Below, piece by piece: positions 1-7,908 of a stretch of 64,000 nt of DNA. Position 1 is the stretch's first letter, and every line of letters starts with the position of its first letter. Under the pieces are notes generated by a model. It worked only from the letters and a program-made list of their open reading frames with translations, was not told where the DNA came from and ran no database searches. This DNA comes from Halorussus amylolyticus (lineage in GTDB: Archaea; Halobacteriota; Halobacteria; Halobacteriales; Haladaptataceae), in NCBI RefSeq assembly GCF_004143485.2, contig NZ_ML974134.1, positions 181,262-245,261 on the forward strand, given 5' to 3'. The position numbers and the translations under genes are program-made.

Positions 1-1
1 C

Positions 2-403
2 GATGCCCGCGACTGTATCCTCGGTCGCGTGGCGAGTCAGGTCGCACAGCGCGCCCTCGACGGCGAGCGCGTCGCGGTCGTCAACGCCGAAGACGCAATC
101 ATCACGGGGAGCAAAGACGACGTGATGGAGACGTACGAGACCCGCGCCAACCTCGGTTCGGACCGCGGTCCGTACTACCCCAAGCGCCCCGACATGATAT
201 TCAAGCGAGCGATTCGCGGCATGCTTCCCTACAAGAAGGCCCGCGGGCGCGAGGCGTTCGAGAACGTCCGCGTCTACGTCGGCAATCCCTACGACGACGA
301 CGGCGAGATACTTGAGGGAACGTCGCTCGACCGACTCTCGAACATCCGATTCGTCCAACTGGGCGAAGTCAGCGAAAACTTAGGTGCTAACGTCACATGG
401 TAA
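2..403 (+). CDS. rpl13: 50S ribosomal protein L13 (uL13), 5' end outside window
   Basis: This is large-subunit ribosomal protein uL13. The reading frame is already open at base 2, starting with residues [15 protein letters not shown], so only a short N-terminus is missing; the GTG at 29 is internal and not the start. Family signatures include ILGRVAS, the central [20 protein letters not shown] segment and [16 protein letters not shown]. The gene ends in TGG-TAA, and that stop overlaps the start of rps9. It opens the conserved archaeal L13-S9-RpoN-RpoK-enolase-S2 operon, which places the window in a normal chromosomal core region. Identification is secure; only the true start is unseen. Confidence 0.97.
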   Translation, partial: DARDCILGRVASQVAQRALDGERVAVVNAEDAIITGSKDDVMETYETRANLGSDRGPYYPKRPDMIFKRAIRGMLPYKKARGREAFENVRVYVGNPYDDDGEILEGTSLDRLSNIRFVQLGEVSENLGANVTW

Positions 404-795
404 CGAACACCAGTGGAAAGAAGAAGACGGCCATCGCCCGCGCCACCGTCACCGAGGGCGAGGGTCGCGTGCGAATCAATTCCCGACCAGTCGAACTCGT
501 CGAACCCGAGATGGCCCGCCTCAAGATGCTCGAACCGTTCCGCATCGCGGGCGACGACCGGCGAGACGCCGTCGACGTCGAAATCGACGTGCAGGGCGGC
601 GGCATCAGCGGGCAGGCCGACGCGGTCCGCACCGCCATCGCCCGCGGGCTGGTCCAGCACAGCAACGACGCCGAACTCCGTGACGCGTTCATCGAGTTCG
701 ACCGCTCGCTGCTGGTCAACGACTCCCGGCGCTCCGAGCCCAAGAAGTGGGGCGGCCCCGGCGCTCGCGCTCGATACCAGAAGTCTTACCGTTGA
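397..795 (+). CDS. rps9: 30S ribosomal protein S9 (uS9)
   Basis: Small-subunit ribosomal protein uS9, 132 residues, the usual archaeal length. The N-terminal [12 protein letters not shown] and the C-terminal [14 protein letters not shown] tail, which reaches the P-site tRNA in the ribosome, are family hallmarks. The ATG at 397 lies inside the last codons of rpl13 and overlaps it by 7 bases, a layout that implies coupled translation within one operon. There is no competing start in frame. Confidence 0.98.
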   Translation: MVTNTSGKKKTAIARATVTEGEGRVRINSRPVELVEPEMARLKMLEPFRIAGDDRRDAVDVEIDVQGGGISGQADAVRTAIARGLVQHSNDAELRDAFIEFDRSLLVNDSRRSEPKKWGGPGARARYQKSYR

Positions 796-842
796 TTACC
801 ATGACAGGAAACCCGAACTCGATTACGGAGGCACGATAACCC

Positions 843-1043
843 ATGATGGTACCAGTCCGCTGTTTCACGTGCGGTAAAGTCGTCGGGGAGTACTGGGAGG
901 AGTTCAAGGCGCGCTCCGAGACGAAAGAGGGCGACGAGGACCCCGATAAGGTCCTCGACGAACTCGGCGTCGAGCGTCAGTGCTGCCGTCGGATGCTCGT
1001 CTCGCACAAGGACCTCGTGGACATCGTCTCACCCTACCAGTAA
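843..1043 (+). CDS. rpoN: DNA-directed RNA polymerase subunit N (Rpb10 homologue)
   Basis: The 66-residue subunit N of archaeal RNA polymerase, homologous to eukaryotic Rpb10. The zinc-binding cysteines are visible in the N-terminal [11 protein letters not shown] motif and in the later CCRRML motif, the typical CX2C...CC arrangement. Two adjacent ATG codons (843 and 846) could both start it; 843 is used because the family normally begins [14 protein letters not shown] at about 826-830 precedes the start, one of the few Shine-Dalgarno-like sites here. Its TAA overlaps the rpoK start by one base. Confidence 0.97.
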   Translation: MMVPVRCFTCGKVVGEYWEEFKARSETKEGDEDPDKVLDELGVERQCCRRMLVSHKDLVDIVSPYQ

Positions 1044-1222
1044 TGGCTCAGCAACGTTACTCCCGATACGAGAAGGCACGCATCATCGGGTCGCGCGCCC
1101 TGCAAGTGTCGTACGGCGCGCCCGTGCTGGTCGAGACCGACCAGACCGAACCCATCCTCATCGCGGCCGAGGAGTACGACGCTGGCGTCCTTCCGTTCAC
1201 GGTTCGACGAGGCCAGCGATGA
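1043..1222 (+). CDS. rpoK: DNA-directed RNA polymerase subunit K (Rpb6 homologue)
   Basis: A 59-residue RNA polymerase subunit K, homologous to Rpb6/omega, which helps assemble and stabilise the enzyme. The sequence [20 protein letters not shown] is the family signature; the tail [10 protein letters not shown] is also typical. The frame stays open upstream to 980, but the ATG at 1043 is chosen because it overlaps the rpoN stop by one base and gives the normal short haloarchaeal length. The 3' end overlaps enolase by 4 bases (ATGA). Confidence 0.95.
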   Translation: MAQQRYSRYEKARIIGSRALQVSYGAPVLVETDQTEPILIAAEEYDAGVLPFTVRRGQR

Positions 1223-2424
1223 CGTTGGTCAGCGACGTTCGACTCCGCCAGATTCTCGACTCGCGCGGGAATCGCACTGTTGAAGCCGACGTCGTGACCG
1301 AGAGCGGCGGATTCGGCCGGGCGGCCGCACCCAGCGGCGCTTCGACCGGCGAGTACGAGGCAATCGAACTCGACCCCGGCCAAGCCATCGCTTCGGCCCG
1401 CGAACACGCTGTCCCTCGCTTAGAGGGGAAGGTGTTCGTCGGCGACCAGCGCGACGTGGACCGCACGCTTCGGGCGGCCGACGCCACCGACGATTTCTCT
1501 GAAATCGGCGCGAACAGCGCTGTCGCCATCAGCATGGCCGCCGCGAAGGCCGCGACCGACGTGCTCGGCACGCCGCTGTACCAGCACCTCGGCGGCGCGT
1601 TCCGCGGGGACTCGCTCCCGACGCCGCTGGGTAACGTCATCGGTGGCGGTGAACACGCCGCGGACGCGACCGCGATTCAGGAGTTTCTCGCCGCGCCGGT
1701 CGGCGCGCCGAACGTCCAAGACGCGGTGTTCGCGAACGCCGCGGTCCACGCCGAAGTCGGCGACCTGCTCGACGAGCGAGGAATCGCCGCCGGGAAGGGC
1801 GACGAAGGCGCGTGGGCACCCTCTATCGACGACGCCCAGGCGTTCGAGTTGATGGCCGAGGCGACCGACGCGGTCGAAGACGAGTTCGGCTTCGAAATCC
1901 GATTCGGTCTCGACGTGGCCGCCTCCGAGATGTTCGAGGACGGCGAGTACCACTACCGAGACGAGACGCGCGACACCGACGAGCAAATCGCGCACATCGC
2001 CGACCTCACAGACGAGTACGACCTCGCGTACGTCGAGGACCCGCTCGACGAGGACGACTACGACGGCTTCGCCGAACTCACCGAGCAGGTCGGCGACCGG
2101 ACGCTAATCTGTGGCGACGACTTGTTCGTCACCAACGTCGAGCGACTTCGAACGGGCATCGAGCGGGGCGCGGCCAACTCGATTCTGGTCAAGCCGAATC
2201 AAATCGGCACGCTGTCGGACGCCTTCGACGCCGTGGAACTCGCGGTCGAGAACGGCTACCAGCCGGTCATCTCCCACCGGAGCGGAGAGACCGAGGACAC
2301 AACCATCGCACACCTCGCCGTGGCGACCGCCGCGCCGTACATCAAGACGGGCACGGTCGGCGGCGAGCGAACCGCCAAGCTGAACGAACTCATTCGCATC
2401 GAGCAGAACGTTTCACAACTATGA
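1219..2424 (+). CDS. eno: enolase (phosphopyruvate hydratase)
   Basis: Cytosolic glycolytic and gluconeogenic enzyme interconverting 2-phosphoglycerate and phosphoenolpyruvate; 401 residues, slightly shorter than bacterial enolases as usual in haloarchaea. Visible motifs include the substrate loop [10 protein letters not shown], metal-ligand regions [14 protein letters not shown] and GDDLFVTN, the catalytic lysine region [12 protein letters not shown], and [18 protein letters not shown]. It overlaps rpoK upstream and rps2 downstream by ATGA junctions, so it belongs to the ribosomal/RNA polymerase operon, a standard archaeal arrangement. The identification leaves little doubt. Confidence 0.98.
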   Translation: MTLVSDVRLRQILDSRGNRTVEADVVTESGGFGRAAAPSGASTGEYEAIELDPGQAIASAREHAVPRLEGKVFVGDQRDVDRTLRAADATDDFSEIGANSAVAISMAAAKAATDVLGTPLYQHLGGAFRGDSLPTPLGNVIGGGEHAADATAIQEFLAAPVGAPNVQDAVFANAAVHAEVGDLLDERGIAAGKGDEGAWAPSIDDAQAFELMAEATDAVEDEFGFEIRFGLDVAASEMFEDGEYHYRDETRDTDEQIAHIADLTDEYDLAYVEDPLDEDDYDGFAELTEQVGDRTLICGDDLFVTNVERLRTGIERGAANSILVKPNQIGTLSDAFDAVELAVENGYQPVISHRSGETEDTTIAHLAVATAAPYIKTGTVGGERTAKLNELIRIEQNVSQL

Positions 2425-3218
2425 GCGAAAACGAGAGCGAACAGGTAGAAGAAGAAGGCCTCGAAGCCGCCGAATCGGAGACCGACCTCGAACCCGAGGG
2501 CGAATCCGGTGCGGAGCCGTCGGTAGACCCCGACGACGACGTGGCGGCACAGGCTGACGAGGAGGAAACGACGGCGGCCGACGAGGCCGAAGACGAGGGA
2601 CCGAACCTCGACGAGAACGTGATGGAAAACCAGGAGGAAGCCGACCTCCTCATCCCGGTCGAGGACTACCTCGGCGCTGGCGTCCACATCGGTACTCAGC
2701 AGAAGACCCAGGACATGGAGCGGTTCATCCACCGCGTTCGAACCGACGGTCTCTACGTCCTCGACGTGTCGAAGACCGACGAGCGAATCCGCATCGCCGC
2801 GGACTTCCTCGCGAACTACAACCCCGAGCAGGTGCTCGTCACCTCCTCGCGCCAGTACGGTCGGTTCCCGGCCGAGAAGTTCGCCGAGGCCGTGGGGGCT
2901 CGCGCCCGCACGGGACGGTTCATCCCCGGTACGCTCACCAATCCGAAGTACGACGGCTACATCGAACCGGACGTGCTGGTCGTGACCGACCCCATCGGCG
3001 ACGCACAGGCCGTCAAGGAGGCCATCACGGTCGGCATCCCGGTCATCGCGATGTGCGACTCGAACAACAACACCAGCAACGTGGACCTCGTGGTCCCGAC
3101 GAACAACAAGGGTCGCAAGGCGCTGTCGGTCGTCTACTGGCTACTCGCCAACGAGACGCTCGACCGCCGCGGTGCAGAGCCGACCTACGGTCTCGACGAC
3201 TTCGAGAGCGGCATCTGA
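2421..3218 (+). CDS. rps2: 30S ribosomal protein S2 (uS2) with acidic N-terminal extension
   Basis: Small-subunit ribosomal protein uS2, 265 residues. The S2 core begins near residue 76 ([20 protein letters not shown]) and includes [28 protein letters not shown] and PDVLVVTDP. The first 75 or so residues are almost wholly Asp, Glu, Ala and Ser, an acidic extension seen in haloarchaeal S2 proteins and probably a salt adaptation. The ATG at 2421 overlaps the enolase stop by 4 bases. It is the last gene of the operon: a 679-base gap follows. The mevalonate kinase gene often found next in other haloarchaea is not here. Confidence 0.98.
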   Translation: MSENESEQVEEEGLEAAESETDLEPEGESGAEPSVDPDDDVAAQADEEETTAADEAEDEGPNLDENVMENQEEADLLIPVEDYLGAGVHIGTQQKTQDMERFIHRVRTDGLYVLDVSKTDERIRIAADFLANYNPEQVLVTSSRQYGRFPAEKFAEAVGARARTGRFIPGTLTNPKYDGYIEPDVLVVTDPIGDAQAVKEAITVGIPVIAMCDSNNNTSNVDLVVPTNNKGRKALSVVYWLLANETLDRRGAEPTYGLDDFESGI

Positions 3219-3897
3219 GTTGGGTTGTTGGAATTTTGGAGCGGGCGTTTTTGTAGGGTGTTTTCGTGAGGTGTTTCGGTTTTGCGTAGTCGTGGCTGTG
3301 TTCTGAGTGGTCGTGGGATTCTGTACGAAGCCAGCTACTTCCGATACGGGTAGTAGAACCTCATCTTTCGAAAACTGGGAGAGTATACGTGGAGCTTCGG
3401 ACACTGGGAGAGAATACGTGAGGCTAGCTACTCCCGGTACCTATGAGGACCGCACCGCGACAGCCACACGCCTCCCCAACCGATTCCTTCGTTCGCGCCT
3501 TCGGCGCGTCACTCAGTCATCCCTCGCGCGTCTCGGCGCGCTACGAGAGCGCGCCGGCACGCGCCGTGACCCACGGACGAGGATTCGCGTGATTCGACTG
3601 ATTTCGTGGCGCGTGCGGTCGCACCCCTCGTGGGTGCGACAAACCGCGCGAGGGATGACCGAACGAGTGAAACGAGTGAGGAAATCGGTTGGGGAGGGTG
3701 TGGCTGTCGCGGTGCGGTTTCCCCGAGGTACCGGAAGCAGGTCGATTCGTACTGAATATCGCGACTGCGGCGCGGCTGACCGAGACGTAGTCGTGTACCC
3801 GGAGTAGGTAGCTTCGTACTGAATATCCTCGAACCTCCACCGCGACCGAAACTCCTGCTGTTACTGATACCGACCACCGAAAACAGACGCATCCAAA
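3219..3897. other. intergenic region dominated by a nested inverted-repeat element
   Basis: No credible gene lies in these 679 bases. The stretch between about 3323 and 3827 consists mostly of nested inverted repeats and short direct repeats (annotated separately). All open frames here are accidental: they read across palindromes on both strands. The first 100 bases after rps2 are T-rich, with runs such as GTTTTTGTAGGG near 3246, which could include the rps2 operon terminator, but no single hairpin stands out there. Confidence 0.7.
3428..3740. repeat. dispersed inverted-repeat element, copy 1 (about 313 bp)
   Basis: The left end (3428-3487) is a near-perfect inverted copy of the right end (about 3681-3740), with roughly 60 bases in each arm. 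Shared blocks include CGGTACC, CCGCACCGCGACAGCCACA and CCTCCCCAACCGATT. Between the arms lies a 9-bp perfect hairpin, GTCGCACCC/GGGTGCGAC with loop CTCGT (3618-3640). Outside the arms, the 15-mer TTCGTACTGAATATC occurs twice (3746-3760 and 3813-3827), and a looser outer inverted pair lies at 3323-3344 and about 3797-3818. There is no transposase. Related copies lie near 5.5, 29.6 and 50.9 kb. Confidence 0.8.
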
Positions 3898-4971
3898 TTA
3901 CGAGTCGTCCAGACACCCTTCGAGCGGGTCGATGACTTCGTCGGCAACCGAGTAGGGGTCGGTCTCGCGGGCCATCACGCCCGCGACGAGTTCCGCCATC
4001 CCGCCCCGTCGCTCGATTTCGTCCTCCAGCAGTTCCCCCACATCGTCGCGCAGCAGATTTCGAATCTCCTCGGCGTACCGCGTTCGGGCCTTGGCTTCGA
4101 GGCGACCCGAGCGTTCGAGATACGCGCGATGGTCGGCGAGCGTCTCCACGAACTCCGGAACGCCGTCGCCGTCTTTGGCGACCGTCTCGACGATTCGAGG
4201 GTCCCAGCGTTCGCGCTCGTCGTCGCCGTCTTCGCTGTCTTCGCTTCCGCCCTGACTCCGACTCGCGCCGTGGTGGCCCGTCGAGAGGGTCGCGGCGCGG
4301 TCGTCGCGCATGTGGAGCATCTCGCGGAGTTCTTGGACCGTGCGGTCCGCGCCGTCGAGGTCGGCCTTGTTGACCACGAACACGTCGCCGATTTCGAGGA
4401 TGCCCGCTTTGAGCATCTGGACGTTGTCGCCCGATTCGGGCGGGACGAGGACAGCGACCGTGTCGGCGGTCTTCACGACGTCTATCTCGTTCTGGCCCGC
4501 GCCAACGGTCTCGATGAGAATCTTGTCCTTGCCGAAGGCGTCGAGCGCCTTGACGGCGTCGGTCGTCGCGGTCGAGAGGCCGCCGAGCGTCCCGCGGGCA
4601 GACATCGACCGGAAGAACACGTCCATGTCGCCGACGTTGCTCGCCATCCGGATGCGGTCGCCCAGCACCGCGCCGCCGGTGAACGGTGAGGAGGGGTCCA
4701 CCGCGATGACGCCGACGGTCTCGCCGCGCTCGCGGTAGTAGTTCGCCACCTTGTCCACCAAGGTTGATTTGCCAGCGCCCGGACTCCCGGTGATGCCGAC
4801 GACTTCGCTACTGCCGGTGTGGTCGTGGAGCGCCGAGACGAGGTCGCGGTAGCCGGGGTCGCGGTTCTCGATTTTGGTGATGACCCTGGCGAGCGCGCGG
4901 TGTTTGCCCGCGAGCAGGTCGTCCAAGAGGTCGGCGTGTTCGCCGCCGATGCGTCCGGTGTCGCCGGTCAT
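3898..4971 (-). CDS. meaB: MeaB/ArgK-type GTPase, methylmalonyl-CoA mutase chaperone
   Basis: G3E-family GTPase that protects and reactivates adenosylcobalamin-dependent methylmalonyl-CoA mutase (older name ArgK); 357 residues. The P-loop GITGSPGAGKSTLV lies near residue 60, followed by DPSSPFTGGAVLGDRIRM, the switch-like ETVGAGQNE and the guanine-specificity NKADLDGAD. A hydrophilic Ser/Asp/Glu-rich insert occurs near residue 240. The open frame extends far upstream, but the ATG at 4971 is chosen because it overlaps the stop of the upstream B12-binding subunit gene by four bases and gives the family length. The large catalytic mutase subunit is not in the window. Confidence 0.95.
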   Translation of the reverse strand: MTGDTGRIGGEHADLLDDLLAGKHRALARVITKIENRDPGYRDLVSALHDHTGSSEVVGITGSPGAGKSTLVDKVANYYRERGETVGVIAVDPSSPFTGGAVLGDRIRMASNVGDMDVFFRSMSARGTLGGLSTATTDAVKALDAFGKDKILIETVGAGQNEIDVVKTADTVAVLVPPESGDNVQMLKAGILEIGDVFVVNKADLDGADRTVQELREMLHMRDDRAATLSTGHHGASRSQGGSEDSEDGDDERERWDPRIVETVAKDGDGVPEFVETLADHRAYLERSGRLEAKARTRYAEEIRNLLRDDVGELLEDEIERRGGMAELVAGVMARETDPYSVADEVIDPLEGCLDDS

Positions 4972-5384
4972 CGTCGCGGGGCGTTCTCGCGGACGAACTC
5001 GATGGTCTCTTCCATCGGCGTGCCGGGGCCGAACACCTCGGCGACCCCCATCTCCTTGAGTTCGGCCTTGTCGTCGTCCGGAACGACCCCGCCGACGAGG
5101 ATGAGAGTGTCTTCGAACGCGTCGTACTCCTTGAGACCCTCGATGACCTTCGGGACGAGGGTGTTGTGTGCGCCCGAGAGGATGGAGATACCGAGCACGT
5201 TCACGTCCTCTTGGACCGCGGCCTGCACGATTTCGTCCGGCGCGTTGTGAAGCCCCGAGTAGATGACTTCGAATCCGGCGTCCCGGAACGCGCGAGCGAT
5301 GACGTGCGCTCCCCGGTCGTGGCCGTCGAGACCGACCTTGGCGACGAGGCATCGAATCGACTGCTGGTCCGAATCTGCGCTCAT
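4968..5384 (-). CDS. mcmA2: methylmalonyl-CoA mutase small (B12-binding) subunit
   Basis: A 138-residue cobalamin-binding domain protein, the separate C-terminal subunit of archaeal methylmalonyl-CoA mutase, which interconverts succinyl-CoA and methylmalonyl-CoA. The cobalamin motif DxHxxG is seen as KVGLDGHDRGAHVIARAF, followed by GLHNAPDEIVQAA, ISILSGAHNTLVPKV and LVGGVVPDDDK, all typical of this fold. The frame is open upstream to 5570, but the start MSADSDQQSIRCLVAKVGL at 5384 fits the family and avoids the repeat sequence further upstream. It overlaps meaB by ATGA, so the two are co-translated. Confidence 0.95.
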   Translation of the reverse strand: MSADSDQQSIRCLVAKVGLDGHDRGAHVIARAFRDAGFEVIYSGLHNAPDEIVQAAVQEDVNVLGISILSGAHNTLVPKVIEGLKEYDAFEDTLILVGGVVPDDDKAELKEMGVAEVFGPGTPMEETIEFVRENAPRR

Positions 5385-5499
5385 ACCCCACAGTTCCGTC
5401 CGTTCGCGTTTCACTTTAACGGAAATATTTGCCAACTTCGGTTGGACTCCTGCAAGTGGATTTGGAGACGACTTGTGCTGGTGTCCTTCCGAATCGGCG

Positions 5500-5645
5500 C
5501 GCGCTGGCGCGACCTCGTGTCGCGCCACCGTCGCGCGAGGGACGAGTAGCGCAGGCCTCCGGCCGAGCAACGCAGGAGGCTGGGGAGGTGTGAGGCCTGC
5601 GGTCGCGGTGCTGTGCGGTTCTCAGAGGTACCGGGAGTAGCTAGC
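5500..5645. repeat. dispersed inverted-repeat element, partial copy 2 (right end only)
   Basis: The right part of the element described at 3428-3740. Shared blocks are CGCGCGAGGGA, GAGGCTGGGGAGG, GGTCGCGGTGCTGTGCGGTT and the end GAGGTACCGGGAGTAGCTAG. A 9-bp perfect hairpin TGGCGCGAC/GTCGCGCCA with loop CTCGT sits at 5505-5527. It has the same loop as copy 1 but an unrelated stem. The matching left terminus is absent, so this copy looks degraded. Confidence 0.65.
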
Positions 5646-5669
5646 CGCAAAAGGGAACTCACTATTTTT

Positions 5670-5729
5670 CCGTCTCCGTCTCCGTCTCCGTCTCCGTCTC
5701 CGTCTCCGTCTCCGTCTCCGTCTCCGTCT
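5670..5729. repeat. perfect hexanucleotide tandem repeat, (CCGTCT) x 10
   Basis: Ten uninterrupted copies of CCGTCT, 77 bases upstream of the DUF420 gene start. No other simple-sequence tract of this kind was seen in the window. Tracts like this can change length by slippage; whether this one affects transcription of the downstream gene is unknown. Confidence 0.95.
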
Positions 5730-5806
5730 CCCCGCAACCCCACCGCTGATAGCCCTGCAAGCACCAGACAGGAACGCACTTACGAAAGTAGTCCCAACCT
5801 CGAATT

Positions 5807-6424
5807 ATGGCAACTGCAACCGCGAAGCGCCGGGTCAAGGACAATCCGCGCGCCGCGACCGTCGTCCTCTCGGTCATCGGCTACGTCCTCGTCCTCGGGA
5901 CGTTCGCAGGCCTGCTTCCCATCTACCCCGAACTCGACCGGGCGACCGTGGACCTGCTGAGTCACGCCATCGCGGTCGTGAACACGGTCGCGCTGACCGC
6001 GCTCCTGCTCGGGTGGCGGTGGATTCGTCAGGGCGAGATTCGCAAGCACCGGGCCGCGATGCTCACCGCGTTCTCGCTCATCCTCGCGTTCCTCGTCATC
6101 TACCTCGTGAAGGTGGGCGGGGGCGGCGAGAAGTCCATCGACGTGACCGGACTCGTCTACTACGCCTACCTCCTGATGCTCGCGATTCACATCTTCCTCT
6201 CGGTCGTCTCCGTTCCCGTGGTGGTGTACGCCGTCGTGCTCGGCCTGACCCACACGCCCGAGGAGCTACGGGACACCGCCCACGCTCGAATCGGTCGCAT
6301 CGCGGCCGCGGCGTGGAGTCTGAGCCTCGCCCTCGGCATCGTGACGTATCTCATGCTCAACCACATCTACGGCGTCGACGAGTACATGGCTGCGCTCGTG
6401 CCCGTCCTCGCGCTCCGGCGATGA
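5807..6424 (+). CDS. DUF420 (YozB/CtaM-like) membrane protein, oxidase biogenesis
   Basis: An integral membrane protein of 205 residues with about five to six hydrophobic segments by eye, matching the DUF420 family. In Bacillus and Staphylococcus, relatives (YozB, CtaM) are needed for heme-copper oxidase maturation. Conserved histidines sit in transmembrane context, for example in VDLLSHAIAVVNTVAL, LMLAIHIFLSVVSVP and LMLNHIYGVDEY; such histidines suggest metal or heme contact. The presence of ctaB, coxB and coxC further downstream supports a role in cytochrome oxidase assembly. ATG at 5807 gives a clean start; the stop overlaps the next gene by ATGA. Confidence 0.88.
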   Translation: MATATAKRRVKDNPRAATVVLSVIGYVLVLGTFAGLLPIYPELDRATVDLLSHAIAVVNTVALTALLLGWRWIRQGEIRKHRAAMLTAFSLILAFLVIYLVKVGGGGEKSIDVTGLVYYAYLLMLAIHIFLSVVSVPVVVYAVVLGLTHTPEELRDTAHARIGRIAAAAWSLSLALGIVTYLMLNHIYGVDEYMAALVPVLALRR

Positions 6425-7296
6425 CCGAGAACGGCAATTCTCTCCGTTCCCAAGTGGCCGACGCGCTCGGATGCCCGGTCGAGTCCGCCCGCGAACTCGA
6501 CGGCGGGGAGGTCGGCCGGGTGGTCCGCGTGACGCTGGCTGACGGCCGCCGCGTCGTCGCCAAGACGAGCGACACGCCCCTCGACGTGGAGGCCGACATG
6601 CTCGAATTCCTCGGAAGGCGCGGCCTCCCGATTCCGGAACTCCACCACCGGAGTGCGGACCTGCTCGTGATGGCGTACGTTGAGGGCGATGGGAATCTCA
6701 CGCCGAGCGCGGAGGCCGACGTGGCCCGTCACCTCGCGGCGCTCCACGAGGAGCGACCCGAAAACCCCGCGAACTGCGGCGACTTCGGCTTCCCGTTCGA
6801 CACGCTCGACGGCCCGTACCGCCAGCCGAATCCGTGGACCGACTCGTGGGTCGCGTTCTACCGTGACCACCGACTCCGCCGGATGGCGGAGAAGGCCCGA
6901 AACGCGGGCCTCCTCTCGGCCGACATCGCCGAGCGAATCGAGCGCCTCGCGGGAAATCTCGATTCGTGGCTCCCCGAGTCGCCACCCGCCGCCCTGCTCC
7001 ACGGCGACGTGTGGGCCAACAACGTCGTCGTGCGAGACGGGGCGATCCGGGCGTTTCTCGACCCGGCGTGTTACTTCGGACACGCCGAAGTCGAACTCGC
7101 GTACGTGGACTTCGGGAGCGCGCTCGGCGACACCTTCTTCGAGACCTACCGCGAGGAGTGCGGCATCGACCCGGGGTTCTTCGATGGTCGATGCGAAATC
7201 TATCAGCTCTATCCCCTGCTTGTCCACCTGCTGTACTTCGAGGACGAGGGCTACGCCTCCGAAATCGACCGCACACTCGACGCGGTCGGGTACTGA
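6421..7296 (+). CDS. fructosamine kinase / aminoglycoside phosphotransferase-like kinase
   Basis: A 291-residue small-molecule kinase of the fructosamine-3-kinase family within the APH/protein-kinase-like fold. An N-lobe lysine is seen in GRRVVAKTSD, the Brenner-type catalytic motif in LLHGDVWANNVVV and the metal-binding Asp in AIRAFLDPACYFGHAEVELA, all in the expected order. Bacterial and eukaryotic relatives phosphorylate ketoamine adducts on proteins so that they fall off; the substrate in haloarchaea is inferred only. The start ATG overlaps the DUF420 stop by four bases, so the two are co-transcribed, but no functional link between them is obvious. Confidence 0.88.
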   Translation: MTENGNSLRSQVADALGCPVESARELDGGEVGRVVRVTLADGRRVVAKTSDTPLDVEADMLEFLGRRGLPIPELHHRSADLLVMAYVEGDGNLTPSAEADVARHLAALHEERPENPANCGDFGFPFDTLDGPYRQPNPWTDSWVAFYRDHRLRRMAEKARNAGLLSADIAERIERLAGNLDSWLPESPPAALLHGDVWANNVVVRDGAIRAFLDPACYFGHAEVELAYVDFGSALGDTFFETYREECGIDPGFFDGRCEIYQLYPLLVHLLYFEDEGYASEIDRTLDAVGY

Positions 7297-7343
7297 AATA
7301 CAAAACCACTAACACGTCTCGTCCCGAACGGTTTATTCGACAG

Positions 7344-7880
7344 ATGCTCGACGAATGGGAGTTCCGGACCGACCGCGGTCGCGGCGAAGTCTCCGGCGGT
7401 GCGCTCCGAGTCGAGAACTCGCTCGTGGGGGTGGCCCGAAAGCGGTTGCGTGACCGGAACGGATTCTTTGTCGTCTTCTCGACGCTCACGACGCTCGTGG
7501 GAGTCCCGCGAATCCTCGACGCCGGGCGAAGTCTGATTGCAGGGAACCTCGGACTCCCCGAGGGGCTCCTGCTCGTGGGCCTCGCCGTCGCCGTACTCGC
7601 GCTGGCTTGGCGGGTTCGCTGGTCCACGACCGTTCCCCTCCATCGAGTCCAATCTGCCGAGCGCGTCGATGACGAACGGATTCGCGTGACCTACACCGAC
7701 GGCGGCGACGCCGACGACACCGACAACTTCGAAATCGAGACGCCGACCGAAGACGACGCCGACGAGGCCCTCGAAATTCTCCGGCTGAAGGGCGTCGACG
7801 GTGAGACGGCGGCCGAATCCGACGGGCCGAACTCCCGCTACGCCGCCGTCCGAGAGCGACTTTCGAAGCTTCGCGAGTGA
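7344..7880 (+). CDS. conserved haloarchaeal membrane protein with cytosolic tail
   Basis: A 178-residue protein of unknown function. A hydrophobic hairpin lies between about residues 41 and 92 (FFVVFSTLTTLVG and LLLVGLAVAVLALAWRVRW), flanked by a hydrophilic N-terminus and an acidic C-terminal domain rich in Asp and Glu. The ATG at 7344 is chosen over upstream in-frame codons because TTTATTC at about 7332 could act as a leaderless promoter element and the sequence before it overlaps the kinase gene. No enzymatic motif is visible. Confidence 0.75.
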   Translation: MLDEWEFRTDRGRGEVSGGALRVENSLVGVARKRLRDRNGFFVVFSTLTTLVGVPRILDAGRSLIAGNLGLPEGLLLVGLAVAVLALAWRVRWSTTVPLHRVQSAERVDDERIRVTYTDGGDADDTDNFEIETPTEDDADEALEILRLKGVDGETAAESDGPNSRYAAVRERLSKLRE

Positions 7881-7908
7881 CCTCCTCGCGAGTGAGTCGG
7901 TCAGTCGC

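Larger units (their letters stand above)
5385..5806. other. intergenic region: partial repeat element plus hexanucleotide tract
   Basis: This divergent gap between the mutase operon (minus strand) and the DUF420 gene (plus strand) holds no credible gene. It contains a truncated copy of the dispersed inverted-repeat element (about 5500-5645) followed directly by a pure hexanucleotide tract (5670-5729). Promoters for both flanking operons must lie here. A possible TATA-like element for the mutase operon is AAATATTT near 5424-5431. Confidence 0.6.

Noticed and set aside
289-743. Open frames on both strands across rps9
   Set aside because: They are shadows of the ribosomal protein gene: long because of GC-rich third positions, with no family resemblance and unlikely composition.
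3307-3807. Long open frame (166 codons) through the first repeat element
   Set aside because: Arg/Ser/Thr-rich translation spanning palindromes on both strands; frames of similar length occur on the opposite strand of the same repeat.
5613-5960. Open frame with a Ser-Pro repeat encoded by the hexamer tract
   Set aside because: The repeat peptide comes from (CCGTCT)n only and runs into the DUF420 gene in another frame; no start signal.
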